64,000 bases of DNA, taken from positions 992,001 to 1,056,000 of the forward strand of contig NZ_JACCBV010000001.1 in assembly GCF_013409785.1 (NCBI RefSeq). The letters are read 5' to 3'. Origin of the DNA: Microbacterium immunditiarum. Its GTDB lineage: Bacteria; Actinomycetota; Actinomycetes; Actinomycetales; Microbacteriaceae. Below are positions 8,412-17,435 of the stretch, one piece after another. Below the pieces are notes generated by a model. That model was given only the letters and a program-made list of their open reading frames with translations, ran no database searches and was not told the DNA's origin. Within the stretch, counting starts at the first letter, position 1; every line of letters begins with the position of its first letter. Both the position numbers and the translations under genes were made by a program.

Positions 8412-9521
8412 ATGAGCATGACCATCGAGAGCGCGCCGCAGGTCGACGTGGAGCGCATCCACGAGGCCCTGGAGTACTACGCCGCTCAGGAGTGGACCGA
8501 CGGCCTGCCCGTCGTGCCGGTGACCGAGTCGTATCTGGCGGACTTCCTCGCGGCGACCGACCGCGACCCTGACGAGGTGCTCTTCCACATCGCGCACCTC
8601 AACCGCAGCCTGACGGTGCGCCTCGCGCTCATCAACGCGGCACTGGCCGGATGCCGCCCCGGGTACTCGCCCGTCGTGATCGCGGCGTGGGAGGCCATCG
8701 CCCAGGAGCCGCACCCCGCGCGCGGCATCTGGCAGTCCACGACCGGAACCGCGCCCTTCCTCGTCGTGAACGGGCCGATCCGCGAGGAGATCGGGCTGAA
8801 CAGCCAGGGCAACATCTACGGCTCGGGCTTCCGCGCCAACGCCACGATCGGCCGTGCCATCCGCCTCGCCTGCATCAACGTGTTCGGCCTCCACCCGCAC
8901 AAGCTCGACCAGGCCACACAGGGCACGCCCGCGAAGTACTCCGCGTGCATCGGCGAGAACGAGGAGCAGAGCCCGTGGGCGCCGTTCCACGTCGACAACG
9001 GGTTCGAGGCATCCGACAGCACCGTCACGGCCTATGTCATCCGCTCGGTGATGCACATCGAGGCCCGTCACACGATGGAGCCCGAGCAGCTCGCCGAGGA
9101 CTTCGCCGACAGCATCCGTCGCACAGGCGCCCTCATCCACGAGTACACGAGCGCCCTGCTCGTGCTCGTGCCCGAGCATGCCGCTGTCTTCGCCGACGCC
9201 GGGTGGAGCAAGGAGGACGTCCGCCAGGCCGTGTTCTCGCGCGTCGTCCGCAGCCGAGCCGACCTCGCGGCGGTGGGCAAGGACGCGATCTCGCGCAAGT
9301 CCCGCTGGCGCCTGTCGGCCGACCACCCCGATTCGATGCCCGACACCACGTCCGGCACCGACAGCCCCGACGTCGTGCCTCTGCTGAGCGCGCCGACGTC
9401 GATCCAGGTCATCGTGGCGGGAGCGAACAACGCCGGCGTCTCGTCGGTCGTCGAGATCTTCACGCTCAACCCGCCGCGGCTGCACCCCTACTCGATCAGC
9501 AAGATCGGAGCACGGTCATGA
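8412..9521 (+). CDS. UGSC-associated conserved protein, unknown function
   Basis: 369 residues. The N-terminal segment EWTDGLPVVPVTESYLADFL resembles a WxDGLPxxPPTE signature that, from memory, is found beside UGSC-type proteins in other bacteria; I cannot name a characterised member. Conserved-looking features include SGFRANATIGRAIRLACINV, several Cys residues (Cys near GCRPGYS, LACIN, YSACIGE) and a hydrophobic C-terminal domain (IQVIVAGANNAGVSSVVEIF). It looks soluble, with no signal or membrane span. The GGAGGAG at 8401-8407 lies inside the end of the UGSC gene, and the stop overlaps the next ATG (ATGA). The three genes 7874-9772 therefore form one translationally coupled operon. Confidence 0.8.
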   Translation: MSMTIESAPQVDVERIHEALEYYAAQEWTDGLPVVPVTESYLADFLAATDRDPDEVLFHIAHLNRSLTVRLALINAALAGCRPGYSPVVIAAWEAIAQEPHPARGIWQSTTGTAPFLVVNGPIREEIGLNSQGNIYGSGFRANATIGRAIRLACINVFGLHPHKLDQATQGTPAKYSACIGENEEQSPWAPFHVDNGFEASDSTVTAYVIRSVMHIEARHTMEPEQLAEDFADSIRRTGALIHEYTSALLVLVPEHAAVFADAGWSKEDVRQAVFSRVVRSRADLAAVGKDAISRKSRWRLSADHPDSMPDTTSGTDSPDVVPLLSAPTSIQVIVAGANNAGVSSVVEIFTLNPPRLHPYSISKIGARS

Positions 9522-9772
9522 CCGACACGACCGCCGCCATCGACGTCGACGCGGCCCTCAAGGAGTTCCGCGACATGATGGGCGCCGACGGCTACGTCCT
9601 GCGGTGGGAACCCGCCGCCGACGACCGCATCGTCGTCACGATCGACGCCACCGATGCCGCGTGCGCGGACTGCCTCGTTCCGCTGCCCGTCATGGAGGCG
9701 ATCATGGCGTCCGCCCTCGAGCCGACGCCCTACACGCTCGATCACGTGGTCCTTCCCGCGACCGACCACTGA
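9518..9772 (+). CDS. Small CxxC protein of the UGSC operon
   Basis: 84 residues, starting inside the previous stop (ATGA at 9518-9521). A helix-strand-strand-helix pattern holds a CADC motif (Cys49, Cys52) in the segment DATDAACADCLVPLP, reminiscent of thioredoxin-like or NifU C-terminal folds in which a CxxC precedes a helix. A dithiol relay or metal/Fe-S delivery role for its operon partners is possible but is inference. A strong hairpin terminator follows 8 bases after the stop. Confidence 0.8.
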   Translation: MTDTTAAIDVDAALKEFRDMMGADGYVLRWEPAADDRIVVTIDATDAACADCLVPLPVMEAIMASALEPTPYTLDHVVLPATDH

Positions 9773-9780
9773 TCGGGCAG

Positions 9781-9810
9781 GCGGGGCGACCGGAGAACCG
9801 GTCGCCCCGC
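9781..9810 (+). terminator. Hairpin terminator after the UGSC operon
   Basis: Perfect 13-bp stem (arms GCGGGGCGACCGG and CCGGTCGCCCCGC, loop AGAA) followed by TTCGCTTTCG. It lies between the CxxC gene and the aconitase X genes. Partial read-through would make it an attenuator between the UGSC set and acnX, because no obvious promoter follows in the 49 bases before acnX. Confidence 0.75.
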
Positions 9811-9859
9811 TTCGCTTTCGCCGGACCACACGGATCACGCGGGACACACCGGAGGAATC

Positions 9860-11143
9860 ATGCACCTCACCGACGAGGAGAAGCGGATGCGCGACGGCGC
9901 GGAGGGCGAGGCCGTCGCCGCCGCGATGGACCTGCTCATCCGCTACGGCGAAGCCCTCGGGGCCGAGCGCCTGTGCGACACGCGCAACGTCGCCGGAACC
10001 ATGACCCAGCCCTCGCCCGCGAAGGCGAAGCTGGTCGAAGAGGGCGGGTGGGCCAAGGCGTTCGCCGTCATCAACCTCGACTGCGACGACGACATCGAGG
10101 TGCCGCGGATGCGCGTGCCCACGTGCCAGCTGCAGCACGGCTACTCGGACGACGCCGCCGGCCTGTCGAAGTACTCCGTGGCGAACATCGAGCTGCAGGG
10201 CAGCGCCGAGTCGTACTTCAGCGAGCGCGGCGTGAACATCCTGGCCACGTGCACGCCGTACCAGGTCGGCAACCTGCCCGTCCGCAACGAGCACTGCGCG
10301 TGGATGGAGTCGTCGGCGGTCGTCTACTGCAACTCGGTGCTCGGGGCGCGCACCAACTGTGAGGGCGCCGCCTCGACGGGCGCCGCGGGCCTCACCGGCA
10401 AGATCCCCTACTGGGGCAATCACGTGCCCGAGAACCGGCACGCGAACCGTCTCGTGCGTGCCGACGTGCCTGTCGAGTCGTTCCAGGACTGGGGCATGTT
10501 CGGCTACTTCGTGGGCGAGCAGGTCGAAGAGGAGCGCCCCGCCGTGATCGGGTCCCTCGCGCAGCCCGACCTCGCGAACCTCAAGCACTTCGGCGCGGCG
10601 ACCGCGACGTCGGGCGGCGTCGAGATCTACCACATCCCCGGCATCACGCCCGAGGCGCCGACCCTCGAGGCCGCCTTCGGCGGGCGTGACGTGCCGGATG
10701 CCGTCGCCTACGGACCCGCGGAGCGCCGAGCCGTCTACGAGACCCTCAACTCGCAGGGCGACTCGGACGACGTGGACTTCATCCTGCTCGGCTGCCCGCA
10801 TGCGTCGCTCGACCAGATCGCCGAGATCGCGCGGCTGCTCGACGGCAGGCGACTCCGCGACGGGACGGAGCTGTGGGTCATGACTCCGCGCGCACTGCGC
10901 ATCATGGCCGACCGCAACGGCTACACGGCGGCGATCGAGCGCGCCGGTGGGAAGCTGCTCACCGACTCGTGCCCCGCGATGTCGAAGGCGGCCCCCGATG
11001 GGGTGCGCGTCTTTGCGACGGATTCCGCGAAGCAGGCCCACTACCTTCCGGCGATCCTCGGCATCGAGGCGTGGTTCGGGACGCTCGACGAGTGCGTCTC
11101 GGCGGCGCTCACGGGGAAGTGGCGCGGAGAGCTGGCGGCATGA
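9860..11143 (+). CDS. Aconitase X catalytic (large) subunit
   Basis: 427 residues of the AcnX catalytic family (formerly DUF521), Fe-S dehydratases related to aconitase. Known members dehydrate cis-3-hydroxy-L-proline in bacteria or mevalonate 5-phosphate in archaea. The N-terminus MHLTDEEKRMRDGAEGEAV is typical. Cysteines suited to hold the Fe-S cluster occur in LATCTPYQVGN, ARTNCEGAAS and TDSCPAMSK. GGAGGA lies 5 bases before the ATG. Its stop overlaps the start of the small subunit, as expected for the split two-chain form. The genomic setting (UGSC proteins, NMT1-type importers, ligase) is not the usual hydroxyproline context, so the substrate is open. Confidence 0.92.
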   Translation: MHLTDEEKRMRDGAEGEAVAAAMDLLIRYGEALGAERLCDTRNVAGTMTQPSPAKAKLVEEGGWAKAFAVINLDCDDDIEVPRMRVPTCQLQHGYSDDAAGLSKYSVANIELQGSAESYFSERGVNILATCTPYQVGNLPVRNEHCAWMESSAVVYCNSVLGARTNCEGAASTGAAGLTGKIPYWGNHVPENRHANRLVRADVPVESFQDWGMFGYFVGEQVEEERPAVIGSLAQPDLANLKHFGAATATSGGVEIYHIPGITPEAPTLEAAFGGRDVPDAVAYGPAERRAVYETLNSQGDSDDVDFILLGCPHASLDQIAEIARLLDGRRLRDGTELWVMTPRALRIMADRNGYTAAIERAGGKLLTDSCPAMSKAAPDGVRVFATDSAKQAHYLPAILGIEAWFGTLDECVSAALTGKWRGELAA

Positions 11144-11559
11144 CCGGGACGATGCTCGAATTCCACGGCAGAGGCATCGTGCCTGGCGTCGTCGAGGCCG
11201 AGGCGCTCGTCACGACCGAGACGATCTCGGGCTTCGGCGGCATCGACGTCGCGACGGGCACCGTGATCGAGCCGCGGCACGAGCTGTTCGGCGTGTGCTT
11301 CACGGGCAAGGTGCTCGTCTTCCCCGGAGCCAAGGGGTCGTCGGGCTGGTCGGGGTTCTTCCAGAGCACGAGGCTGCTCGGCACGGCGCCCGCGGCCTTC
11401 GTCTTCAACGTCATGACGACGAAGGCGGCGCTCGGCGCGATCGTCACGCGCATTCCCACAGTCGTGGGCGCGTCTCCGGACCCGGTCGCGACGATCCGCA
11501 CAGGTGACCTCGTCCGGGTCGACGGCGACCGCGGCATCGTGACGGTTCTCTCACGATAA
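11140..11559 (+). CDS. Aconitase X swivel domain (small) subunit
   Basis: 139 residues of the DUF126 family, the swivelling domain that completes the active site of AcnX dehydratases. Typical motifs are FHGRGIVPGVVEAEALV at the N-terminus, FGGIDVATGTVIEPRHEL in the middle, the GAKGSSGWSGFFQSTRL phosphate/substrate-site loop with its reactive Ser, and GDLVRVDGDRGIVTVL at the end. It overlaps the large-subunit gene by four bases (ATGA), so the chains are made together. A 107-base gap then precedes the first substrate-binding protein gene. Confidence 0.92.
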   Translation: MTGTMLEFHGRGIVPGVVEAEALVTTETISGFGGIDVATGTVIEPRHELFGVCFTGKVLVFPGAKGSSGWSGFFQSTRLLGTAPAAFVFNVMTTKAALGAIVTRIPTVVGASPDPVATIRTGDLVRVDGDRGIVTVLSR

Positions 11560-11666
11560 AGAGTTTTCGGAGAATGGAACCCTACGTTGATAGGGATCCT
11601 CTTCTCGAACACTCTGGAACACCACCGCGAAGCCGCGGTCACATGATTCAGACACAGGAGTCAGAC

Positions 11667-12770
11667 ATGAGTTCATCGATCTCTCCCCGGGTCGATCGGC
11701 CACGCAAGGCACGTGGATTCCTCCGCGCCGCAGCGTCGCTGATCGCGGCCGGCGCCCTCGCGCTCACCGCGTGCGCCGGCAACTCCGCCGCGCCGGCTGC
11801 GACCGGCGGCGGCGAGGGGGGCGGTGAGGAGCTGCAGAAGATGGTGGTCGTCACCTTCCTGCCGCTCGAGTCGTTCACCTTCACCCCCGAGATGTACGCG
11901 TACGCCGGCGGCTACTTCGAGAAGCACGGACTCGACGTGCAGCTGCAGCCCGTGCAGGGCACCGCGGCCGCGATCCAGACGCTGCTCGGCGGCGCGACCC
12001 CGATCACGCGCGCGAGCACGGTCGACGTCTTCCCCGGCATGGAGCAGGGGCAGCCGATCGTCTCGATCGGAACGATGGCGCACAAGTCGAACCTGCGCGT
12101 CGTCTCGACCGAGGACAAGCCCGTCGAGAACGTCGACGACATGGTGGGCGAGACGATCGGCATGGGCTCGATCGGCGGCACGAGCGAGAAGATGCTCAAC
12201 CTCGCGCTCGACGCGGGCGATGTGGCGCGCGATGAGGTCACGCGCCAGGCGGTGCCGGTCACGGGTGCCACGTACGAGCTCGTGAAGCAGGGTCAGCTCG
12301 CCGGCTACATCGTGAGCCTCGACACCTCGATCGCGCTCGGCGCGCAGAACGACGACGCGGTGATCACGGATGCCGGCCTCGCCGACGCGCCCGACATCCA
12401 GACGTGGATCACGACGCAGTCCAACCTCGAGGACCCCGAGAAGCTCGACCAGATCGAGCGCTTCCTCGCGGCCATCAAGGAGGCGACGCAGGCCGTCATC
12501 GACGACAGCGAGAACGACTTCGCGAACGTGCTGAAGACGCTGCGCGACAGCGGCGACTTCGAGTTCCCAGCGCTCGAGGACGACTCGATCGCGACGCAGG
12601 CCCTCGAGGTCTACACGACCCAGACCTGGGTCGACCCCGACGGCGAGCTCGGCTTGCTCGAGAACGACCTGGACGGCTGGGTCGAGGCCTACGAGATCTA
12701 CGAGAAGTCCGGACTGGTCGAGGGCGGCAAGGATCCGCTCGAGTGGATCACGAACGACTATCTGCCCTGA
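11667..12770 (+). CDS. ABC importer substrate-binding lipoprotein (NMT1/SsuA type)
   Basis: 367 residues. A basic N-terminus and hydrophobic stretch end in the lipobox LTAC, so Cys near residue 34 should be lipidated and the protein anchored outside the membrane. The mature part has the NMT1/SsuA two-lobe pattern: FLPLESFTFTPEMYAYAGGYFEKHGLDVQLQ, a GATPITRASTVD ligand-site stretch, and EKMLNLALDAGDVARDEV. The family carries sulfonates, nitrate, pyrimidine precursors or aromatic acids. AGGAG lies 6 bases before ATG 11667. It is followed by a hairpin and then the ATPase and permease genes. Its ligand is probably the AcnX/UGSC pathway substrate (inference). Confidence 0.9.
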   Translation: MSSSISPRVDRPRKARGFLRAAASLIAAGALALTACAGNSAAPAATGGGEGGGEELQKMVVVTFLPLESFTFTPEMYAYAGGYFEKHGLDVQLQPVQGTAAAIQTLLGGATPITRASTVDVFPGMEQGQPIVSIGTMAHKSNLRVVSTEDKPVENVDDMVGETIGMGSIGGTSEKMLNLALDAGDVARDEVTRQAVPVTGATYELVKQGQLAGYIVSLDTSIALGAQNDDAVITDAGLADAPDIQTWITTQSNLEDPEKLDQIERFLAAIKEATQAVIDDSENDFANVLKTLRDSGDFEFPALEDDSIATQALEVYTTQTWVDPDGELGLLENDLDGWVEAYEIYEKSGLVEGGKDPLEWITNDYLP

Positions 12771-12786
12771 CGGGCGCCTGACAGCC

Positions 12787-12822
12787 GAGGCGGCCCCGAC
12801 GCCCACGCCGAGGGGCCGCCTC
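12787..12822 (+). terminator. Intra-operon hairpin after the substrate-binding gene
   Basis: Stem arms GAGGCGGCCCC and GGGGCCGCCTC (11 bp) with a 14-base loop and TCTCTTCC after it. It sits between the substrate-binding protein and the ATPase of one importer. Such partial terminators, or 3' stabilising hairpins, commonly keep binding-protein mRNA in excess over the membrane components. Confidence 0.65.
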
Positions 12823-12849
12823 TCTTCCAACGAGGCAAGGCAGTGAAGT

Positions 12850-13686
<837 letters not shown>

Positions 13687-13688
13687 CC

Positions 13689-14486
13689 ATGTCCCGCGCA
13701 CGAATGATGAAGCTCCTGCCGTGGATCGTCACGCCGTCGCTGGTCGTCCTGATCATCGTCGCGTGGCAGGTCATCGTCACGGCCCTCAACGTCAACCCGT
13801 TCATCTTCCCGCCGCCGGGCGACGTGTGGGCGGCGTTCGTCTCGCTGCTCAACGACCCGCGCATCTGGGCCGCGACCGGCGTCACGGTGAGCGAGATCCT
13901 GATCGGCTTCATGATCGCGGTCGTCGTCGGTCTCGTGGTCGGCGTCGTCCTCGGCAAGCTGCCGTGGCTCGAGGTGAGCCTGCGGCCACTCATCGTCATC
14001 GCGCAGGTGGCTCCGAAGGTCGCCTTCGTGCCGCTGTTCGTAATCTGGTTCGGGTTCGGGCTCACGTCGAAGATCGTGCTGTCGGCGCTCCTCGCGTTCT
14101 TCCCGATCATGCTGAACGTGCTGCTCGGCGTCCGCTCGGTCGAGCAGGGGCACCGTGAGGTGATGCAGAGCCTCAACGCGTCGACGTGGCAGCGGTTCGT
14201 CCAGCTCGACATGCGCAGCCTCCAGCCCTACCTGTTCGCGGGCATGGAGGTGGGCATCGTGCTGGCGACGATCGGCGCGATCGTCGGCGAGTACCTGGGC
14301 GGCAACAACGGCCTCGGCAACATGGTCGTCTCGGCCATGAACGCGCTCGACGCCGCCATGACGTTCGCCCTCATCATCTGGCTGTCGATCCTGGGGCTCG
14401 TGCTGTACCTCATCGTCAACGAGCTCAAGCGGTTCTTCATCCCCTGGCACGAGTCGGTCTACGGCCTGCGCACAGCGTCCGCCTGA
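13689..14486 (+). CDS. ABC importer permease (SsuC/TauC type)
   Basis: 265 residues with about six membrane spans. The cytoplasmic coupling loop with the EAA-type signature follows GVRSVEQGHREVMQSLNAST. The first span is at about residues 12-32 (WIVTPSLVVLIIVAWQVIV) and the segment IFPPPGDVWAAFVSLL is typical of the BPD_transp_1 family. AGGAGGAG at the end of the ATPase gene lies 5 bases before ATG 13689; a GTG overlapping the ATPase stop (13683) is an alternative. It completes the first importer, with only one permease gene, so a homodimer is expected. Confidence 0.93.
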   Translation: MSRARMMKLLPWIVTPSLVVLIIVAWQVIVTALNVNPFIFPPPGDVWAAFVSLLNDPRIWAATGVTVSEILIGFMIAVVVGLVVGVVLGKLPWLEVSLRPLIVIAQVAPKVAFVPLFVIWFGFGLTSKIVLSALLAFFPIMLNVLLGVRSVEQGHREVMQSLNASTWQRFVQLDMRSLQPYLFAGMEVGIVLATIGAIVGEYLGGNNGLGNMVVSAMNALDAAMTFALIIWLSILGLVLYLIVNELKRFFIPWHESVYGLRTASA

Positions 14487-14504
14487 CCCTCGTCTGACCG
14501 CGCA

Positions 14505-14540
14505 AGAACGCCGCTCTGCCGCCGGGTGGGGCGGCGTTCT
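14505..14540 (+). terminator. Hairpin terminator after first importer
   Basis: Perfect 10-bp arms AGAACGCCGC and GCGGCGTTCT around a 16-base loop, followed by a weak T-rich stretch (ttctgtttc) about 10 bases on. It separates the first importer operon from the promoter and operators of the second. Confidence 0.7.
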
Positions 14541-14585
14541 CCTGTCCGGATTTCTGTTTCAGGCTCACTGAATGAGACTGGGACC

Positions 14586-14639
14586 GGACGCTTTGCGTAC
14601 CACTGGACGCACAGCGTTGCACTTGTACGCATTGTGTGA
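14586..14639 (+). promoter_or_regulatory. Three phased IclR-type boxes before second importer
   Basis: Three copies of a 15-bp inverted repeat (half GKACGC, 3-base centre, half GCGKAC): GGACGCTTTGCGTAC at 14586, GGACGCACAGCGTTG at 14605 and GTACGCATTGTGTGA at 14625. Spacing is 19 and 20 bases, about two helical turns, so dimers would line up on one face of the DNA. They end 58 bases before the substrate-binding gene at 14698. The same box precedes the IclR gene at 18340 and two other promoter regions. Confidence 0.7.
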
Positions 14640-14697
14640 CAGCATCTCGTTTCGTCCCGACTCGCTTTAGAGCTCGAACTGGCAATGGAGGCAGTCA

Positions 14698-15702
14698 ATG
14701 AAGGCTTTGCGCACCCGAGCGTCGTTCCTCATCGGAATCGGCGCAGTCCTCACCCTGGGTCTCACCGCCTGCGGCGGTGGTGGAACCGACACCGCGGGCG
14801 GCGACGCCGGCGGTGACACGCAGGAGATCCAGCCGCTCGTCGCAGGCGTCATCCCCGTGACCGACATCGGTCCCGTCTACATGGCGCAGCAGAACGGCCT
14901 GTTCGAGGAGAACGGCCTCGACCTGACGCTGCAGCCCGCGGGATCGTCCACCGAGATCATCCAGGCCATGCAGTCGGGCCAGGTGCAGATCGGCTACGGC
15001 GGCTCGACGGGCGTGTTCCAGGCCGTCGAGAACGGCGTGGACCTCGTGATCATCGCGGCCGCGAGCGCGACGCCCGACGACCCGGAGAACGGCATCAACG
15101 ACCTGCTCGTGGTCGCCGACAGCGACCTGAAGTCCGCGAAGGACCTCGAGGGCAGGAAGGTCGCCGTCAACGCGCCCGGCGGCTACACGCAGCTGCTCGC
15201 CGACATCGCGGTCAAGGCCGACGGCGGTGACCCGAAGAAGGTCCAGTACGTGCAGATGGGCGTGCCCGACCAGCCTGCCGCGCTCGTGAGTGGAGCGATC
15301 GACTCATTCGTCGCCGGCGAGCCGTTCGGCACGCTGGGCCGGGAGGAGAACGGCTTCCGCACCCTCGCGAACCCGTTCGAGTACCTGTCCGACCACGCGG
15401 TCGTCGCGGGCGTCTGGTACGCCCTGCGCTCCGAGGTCGAGAAGCGCCCGGAGTACTTCGCGCAGGTCGTCGACACGATCAACGCGGCCAACGCCTACGC
15501 GCTCGAGAACGACGAGGAGCTTCGCGAGAACATCGCCGAGTTCACCAAGATCGACCCGGCGCTGGCGGCCCGCATCCGTCTCGGCTCGTACGGCAAGCTG
15601 CCGCTCACCGTCGAGAACCTGCAGCCGATCGCGGACTGGTCGCTCGAGCTCGGCTACCTCAAGGAGCCTGTCGACTTCGACACGCTCATCTGGGAGCCGT
15701 AA
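14698..15702 (+). CDS. ABC importer substrate-binding lipoprotein, second system
   Basis: 334 residues with a lipoprotein signal ending LTAC (Cys25), followed by a Gly/Thr/Asp-rich linker. The NMT1/SsuA fold is seen in IPVTDIGPVYMAQQNGLFEENGLDLTLQP, the ligand-pocket stretch QSGQVQIGYGGSTGVFQAVE, and KDLEGRKVAVNAPGG. GGAGG lies 7 bases before the ATG. It heads an operon with two different permeases and an ATPase, and lies behind three IclR-type boxes, so its ligand is probably the inducer or substrate of the 18-26 kb catabolic genes. Confidence 0.92.
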   Translation: MKALRTRASFLIGIGAVLTLGLTACGGGGTDTAGGDAGGDTQEIQPLVAGVIPVTDIGPVYMAQQNGLFEENGLDLTLQPAGSSTEIIQAMQSGQVQIGYGGSTGVFQAVENGVDLVIIAAASATPDDPENGINDLLVVADSDLKSAKDLEGRKVAVNAPGGYTQLLADIAVKADGGDPKKVQYVQMGVPDQPAALVSGAIDSFVAGEPFGTLGREENGFRTLANPFEYLSDHAVVAGVWYALRSEVEKRPEYFAQVVDTINAANAYALENDEELRENIAEFTKIDPALAARIRLGSYGKLPLTVENLQPIADWSLELGYLKEPVDFDTLIWEP

Positions 15703-15734
15703 GCACCCACTCGGCGGGGATCGACTCCGCCCAT

Positions 15735-15763
15735 GCGGGCCCGTGCCTCGGGTGCGGGCCCGC
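15735..15763 (+). terminator. GC-rich hairpin between substrate-binding and permease genes
   Basis: Arms GCGGGCCCGTGCC and GGTGCGGGCCCGC pair over 11 of 13 positions around TCG. A short T-bearing stretch (CCCTTTCCC) follows. Position after a binding-protein gene suggests partial termination or protection of the upstream message. Confidence 0.5.
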
Positions 15764-15801
15764 AACACCCTTTCCCACATCTCAGCAAGCGGAGGATCAG
15801 C

Positions 15802-16653
15802 ATGGCGACGATCACGGCGCCCGCGGATGCCACGACCCGCCCGCAGACCCGCACGCCGTTCAGCCAGACGCGGCTCTCGACTCCGATTCTCGGCGCCCTG
15901 GGGATCGTCGGGTTCATCCTCGTGTGGGAGCTCGCGTCGCGCCTGGCTCTCGTCAACCCCACGTACCTGCCGCCGTTCACGGAGGTGTTCGCGACGGTCT
16001 TCGAGGTGGTCGGAGGCGAGCAGTACCGCGCGCAGTTCTGGGCGGCGCTGGGCAACACGATGTTCGGCTGGAGCGTGGGCCTGGTGATCGCGCTCGTCGC
16101 CGGTGTCGTGTGCGGCGTCATCATCGGATCGAACCGCTGGGTGCGCGACTTCACGCACTCCACGATCGAGTTCCTCCGGCCCATCCCGTCGGTCGGCCTC
16201 ATCCCGATCGCCGTCGTCATCTTCGGCGTCCGTCCGGCCGCCACGATCGCCATCGTCGTGTGGGCGTGCTTCTGGGTGATCCTCATCCACGTCATCTACG
16301 GCGTAGCGGACGTCGACCCGGTCGCGGACTCGACGGCCCGCAGCTACGGCCTCGGATACCTCGCGCGGGCCCGCTACGTCGTGTGGCCCACCGTCCTTCC
16401 CTACCTCATGACGGGCGTGCGGCTCTCAGGCACGATCGCGCTCGTCGTCGCCGTCACGATCGAGATCGTCGTCCAGGCCCCCGGCATCGGGCAGATGATC
16501 GCGCAGTACCAGTCCGCGGGCAATGCGCCGGTCGTGTACGCCCTCGCGCTCCTCGCGGGCGTGCTGGGCCTCGTGATCAACCTCGCCCTGCGTCGTCTCG
16601 AGGAGGCGGTGCTGGGGTGGCACCCGTCCGTGCGAGCGGAGGTCATCTCATGA
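15802..16653 (+). CDS. ABC importer permease, second system, subunit 1
   Basis: 283 residues with a Thr/Pro-rich cytoplasmic N-terminus and six membrane spans of the BPD_transp_1 family. Visible markers are LVNPTYLPPFTEVFATVFEVV after the first span, IEFLRPIPSVGLIPIAVVIFG, and the ATPase-coupling loop around DSTARSYGLGYLARARYVVWPTVLPYLMTGVRLS. Start ATG 15802 follows AGCGGAGGATC. The stop overlaps the next permease start (ATGA), so the two permeases probably form a heterodimer. Confidence 0.93.
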   Translation: MATITAPADATTRPQTRTPFSQTRLSTPILGALGIVGFILVWELASRLALVNPTYLPPFTEVFATVFEVVGGEQYRAQFWAALGNTMFGWSVGLVIALVAGVVCGVIIGSNRWVRDFTHSTIEFLRPIPSVGLIPIAVVIFGVRPAATIAIVVWACFWVILIHVIYGVADVDPVADSTARSYGLGYLARARYVVWPTVLPYLMTGVRLSGTIALVVAVTIEIVVQAPGIGQMIAQYQSAGNAPVVYALALLAGVLGLVINLALRRLEEAVLGWHPSVRAEVIS

Positions 16654-17435
16654 CGACGCGAAGCATCGGCATGCGCCTCGTGTACGCGCTCGCCCTCCCC
16701 ATCCTCATCGTCGCGGTGTGGTGGGTCGCGACGCTCAACGAGACGAACCCCTTCGTCCCCAGGCCCGGCCAGATCGTCAGCGACTTCTTCGGATCGTGGT
16801 TCGGTCCACTGATCGTGCAACAGGTGCTGCCCTCGCTCTATCGTCTCGGTGTCGGGCTCATCAGCGCGATCGTCGTGGGCGTCGTGCTCGGCGTGCTCGT
16901 GGGCTCGAGCCGCGTGGCGCGCAAGCTCACCGGTCCGCTCTTCGAGTTCATCCGCGCGGTGCCGCCGCCCGTGCTGCTGCCGGTGCTGCTGCTGGTCATC
17001 GGGATCGACGACCGCTCCAAGATCTTCCTGATCTTCCTCGGATGCCTCTGGCCGATCCTCCTCAACACGATCGACGGCGTGCGCGGGGTCGACCAGGTGC
17101 TCGCCGACACGACGCGGACCTACGGTGTCACCGGGCGGGAAAAGCTCCGCCGCTTCGTCCTGCCGGCGTCCCTGCCGCGGATCATGACCGGCATCCGTCT
17201 CGCCCTCCCGATCGCGATCATCCTCATGGTCGTGTCGGAGATGTACGCGGCGATCGACGGGCTCGGCTACCAGATCATGCTCTTCAAGCAGATCTTCCAG
17301 ATCGGCCCGATGTGGGCGGGCATCGTCATCATCGGCCTCATCGGCATCGTGCTCGCGTGGATCTTCCGCGTGATCGAACGCCGCGTGCTGGCCTGGTACT
17401 TCGGACAACGAGAGGTGGAGACCAGTGAGCGCTGA
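16650..17435 (+). CDS. ABC importer permease, second system, subunit 2
   Basis: 261 residues, six predicted spans, same family as its neighbour but clearly divergent. Markers are NPFVPRPGQIVSDFFGSW, FEFIRAVPPPVLLPVLLLVIG and the coupling loop DTTRTYGVTGREKLRRFVLPASLPRIMTGIRLALP. Its start lies in the previous stop (ATGA), and its end overlaps the ATPase start by 11 bases. A two-permease arrangement is less common in NMT1-type systems than one homodimeric permease. Confidence 0.93.
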   Translation: MTTRSIGMRLVYALALPILIVAVWWVATLNETNPFVPRPGQIVSDFFGSWFGPLIVQQVLPSLYRLGVGLISAIVVGVVLGVLVGSSRVARKLTGPLFEFIRAVPPPVLLPVLLLVIGIDDRSKIFLIFLGCLWPILLNTIDGVRGVDQVLADTTRTYGVTGREKLRRFVLPASLPRIMTGIRLALPIAIILMVVSEMYAAIDGLGYQIMLFKQIFQIGPMWAGIVIIGLIGIVLAWIFRVIERRVLAWYFGQREVETSER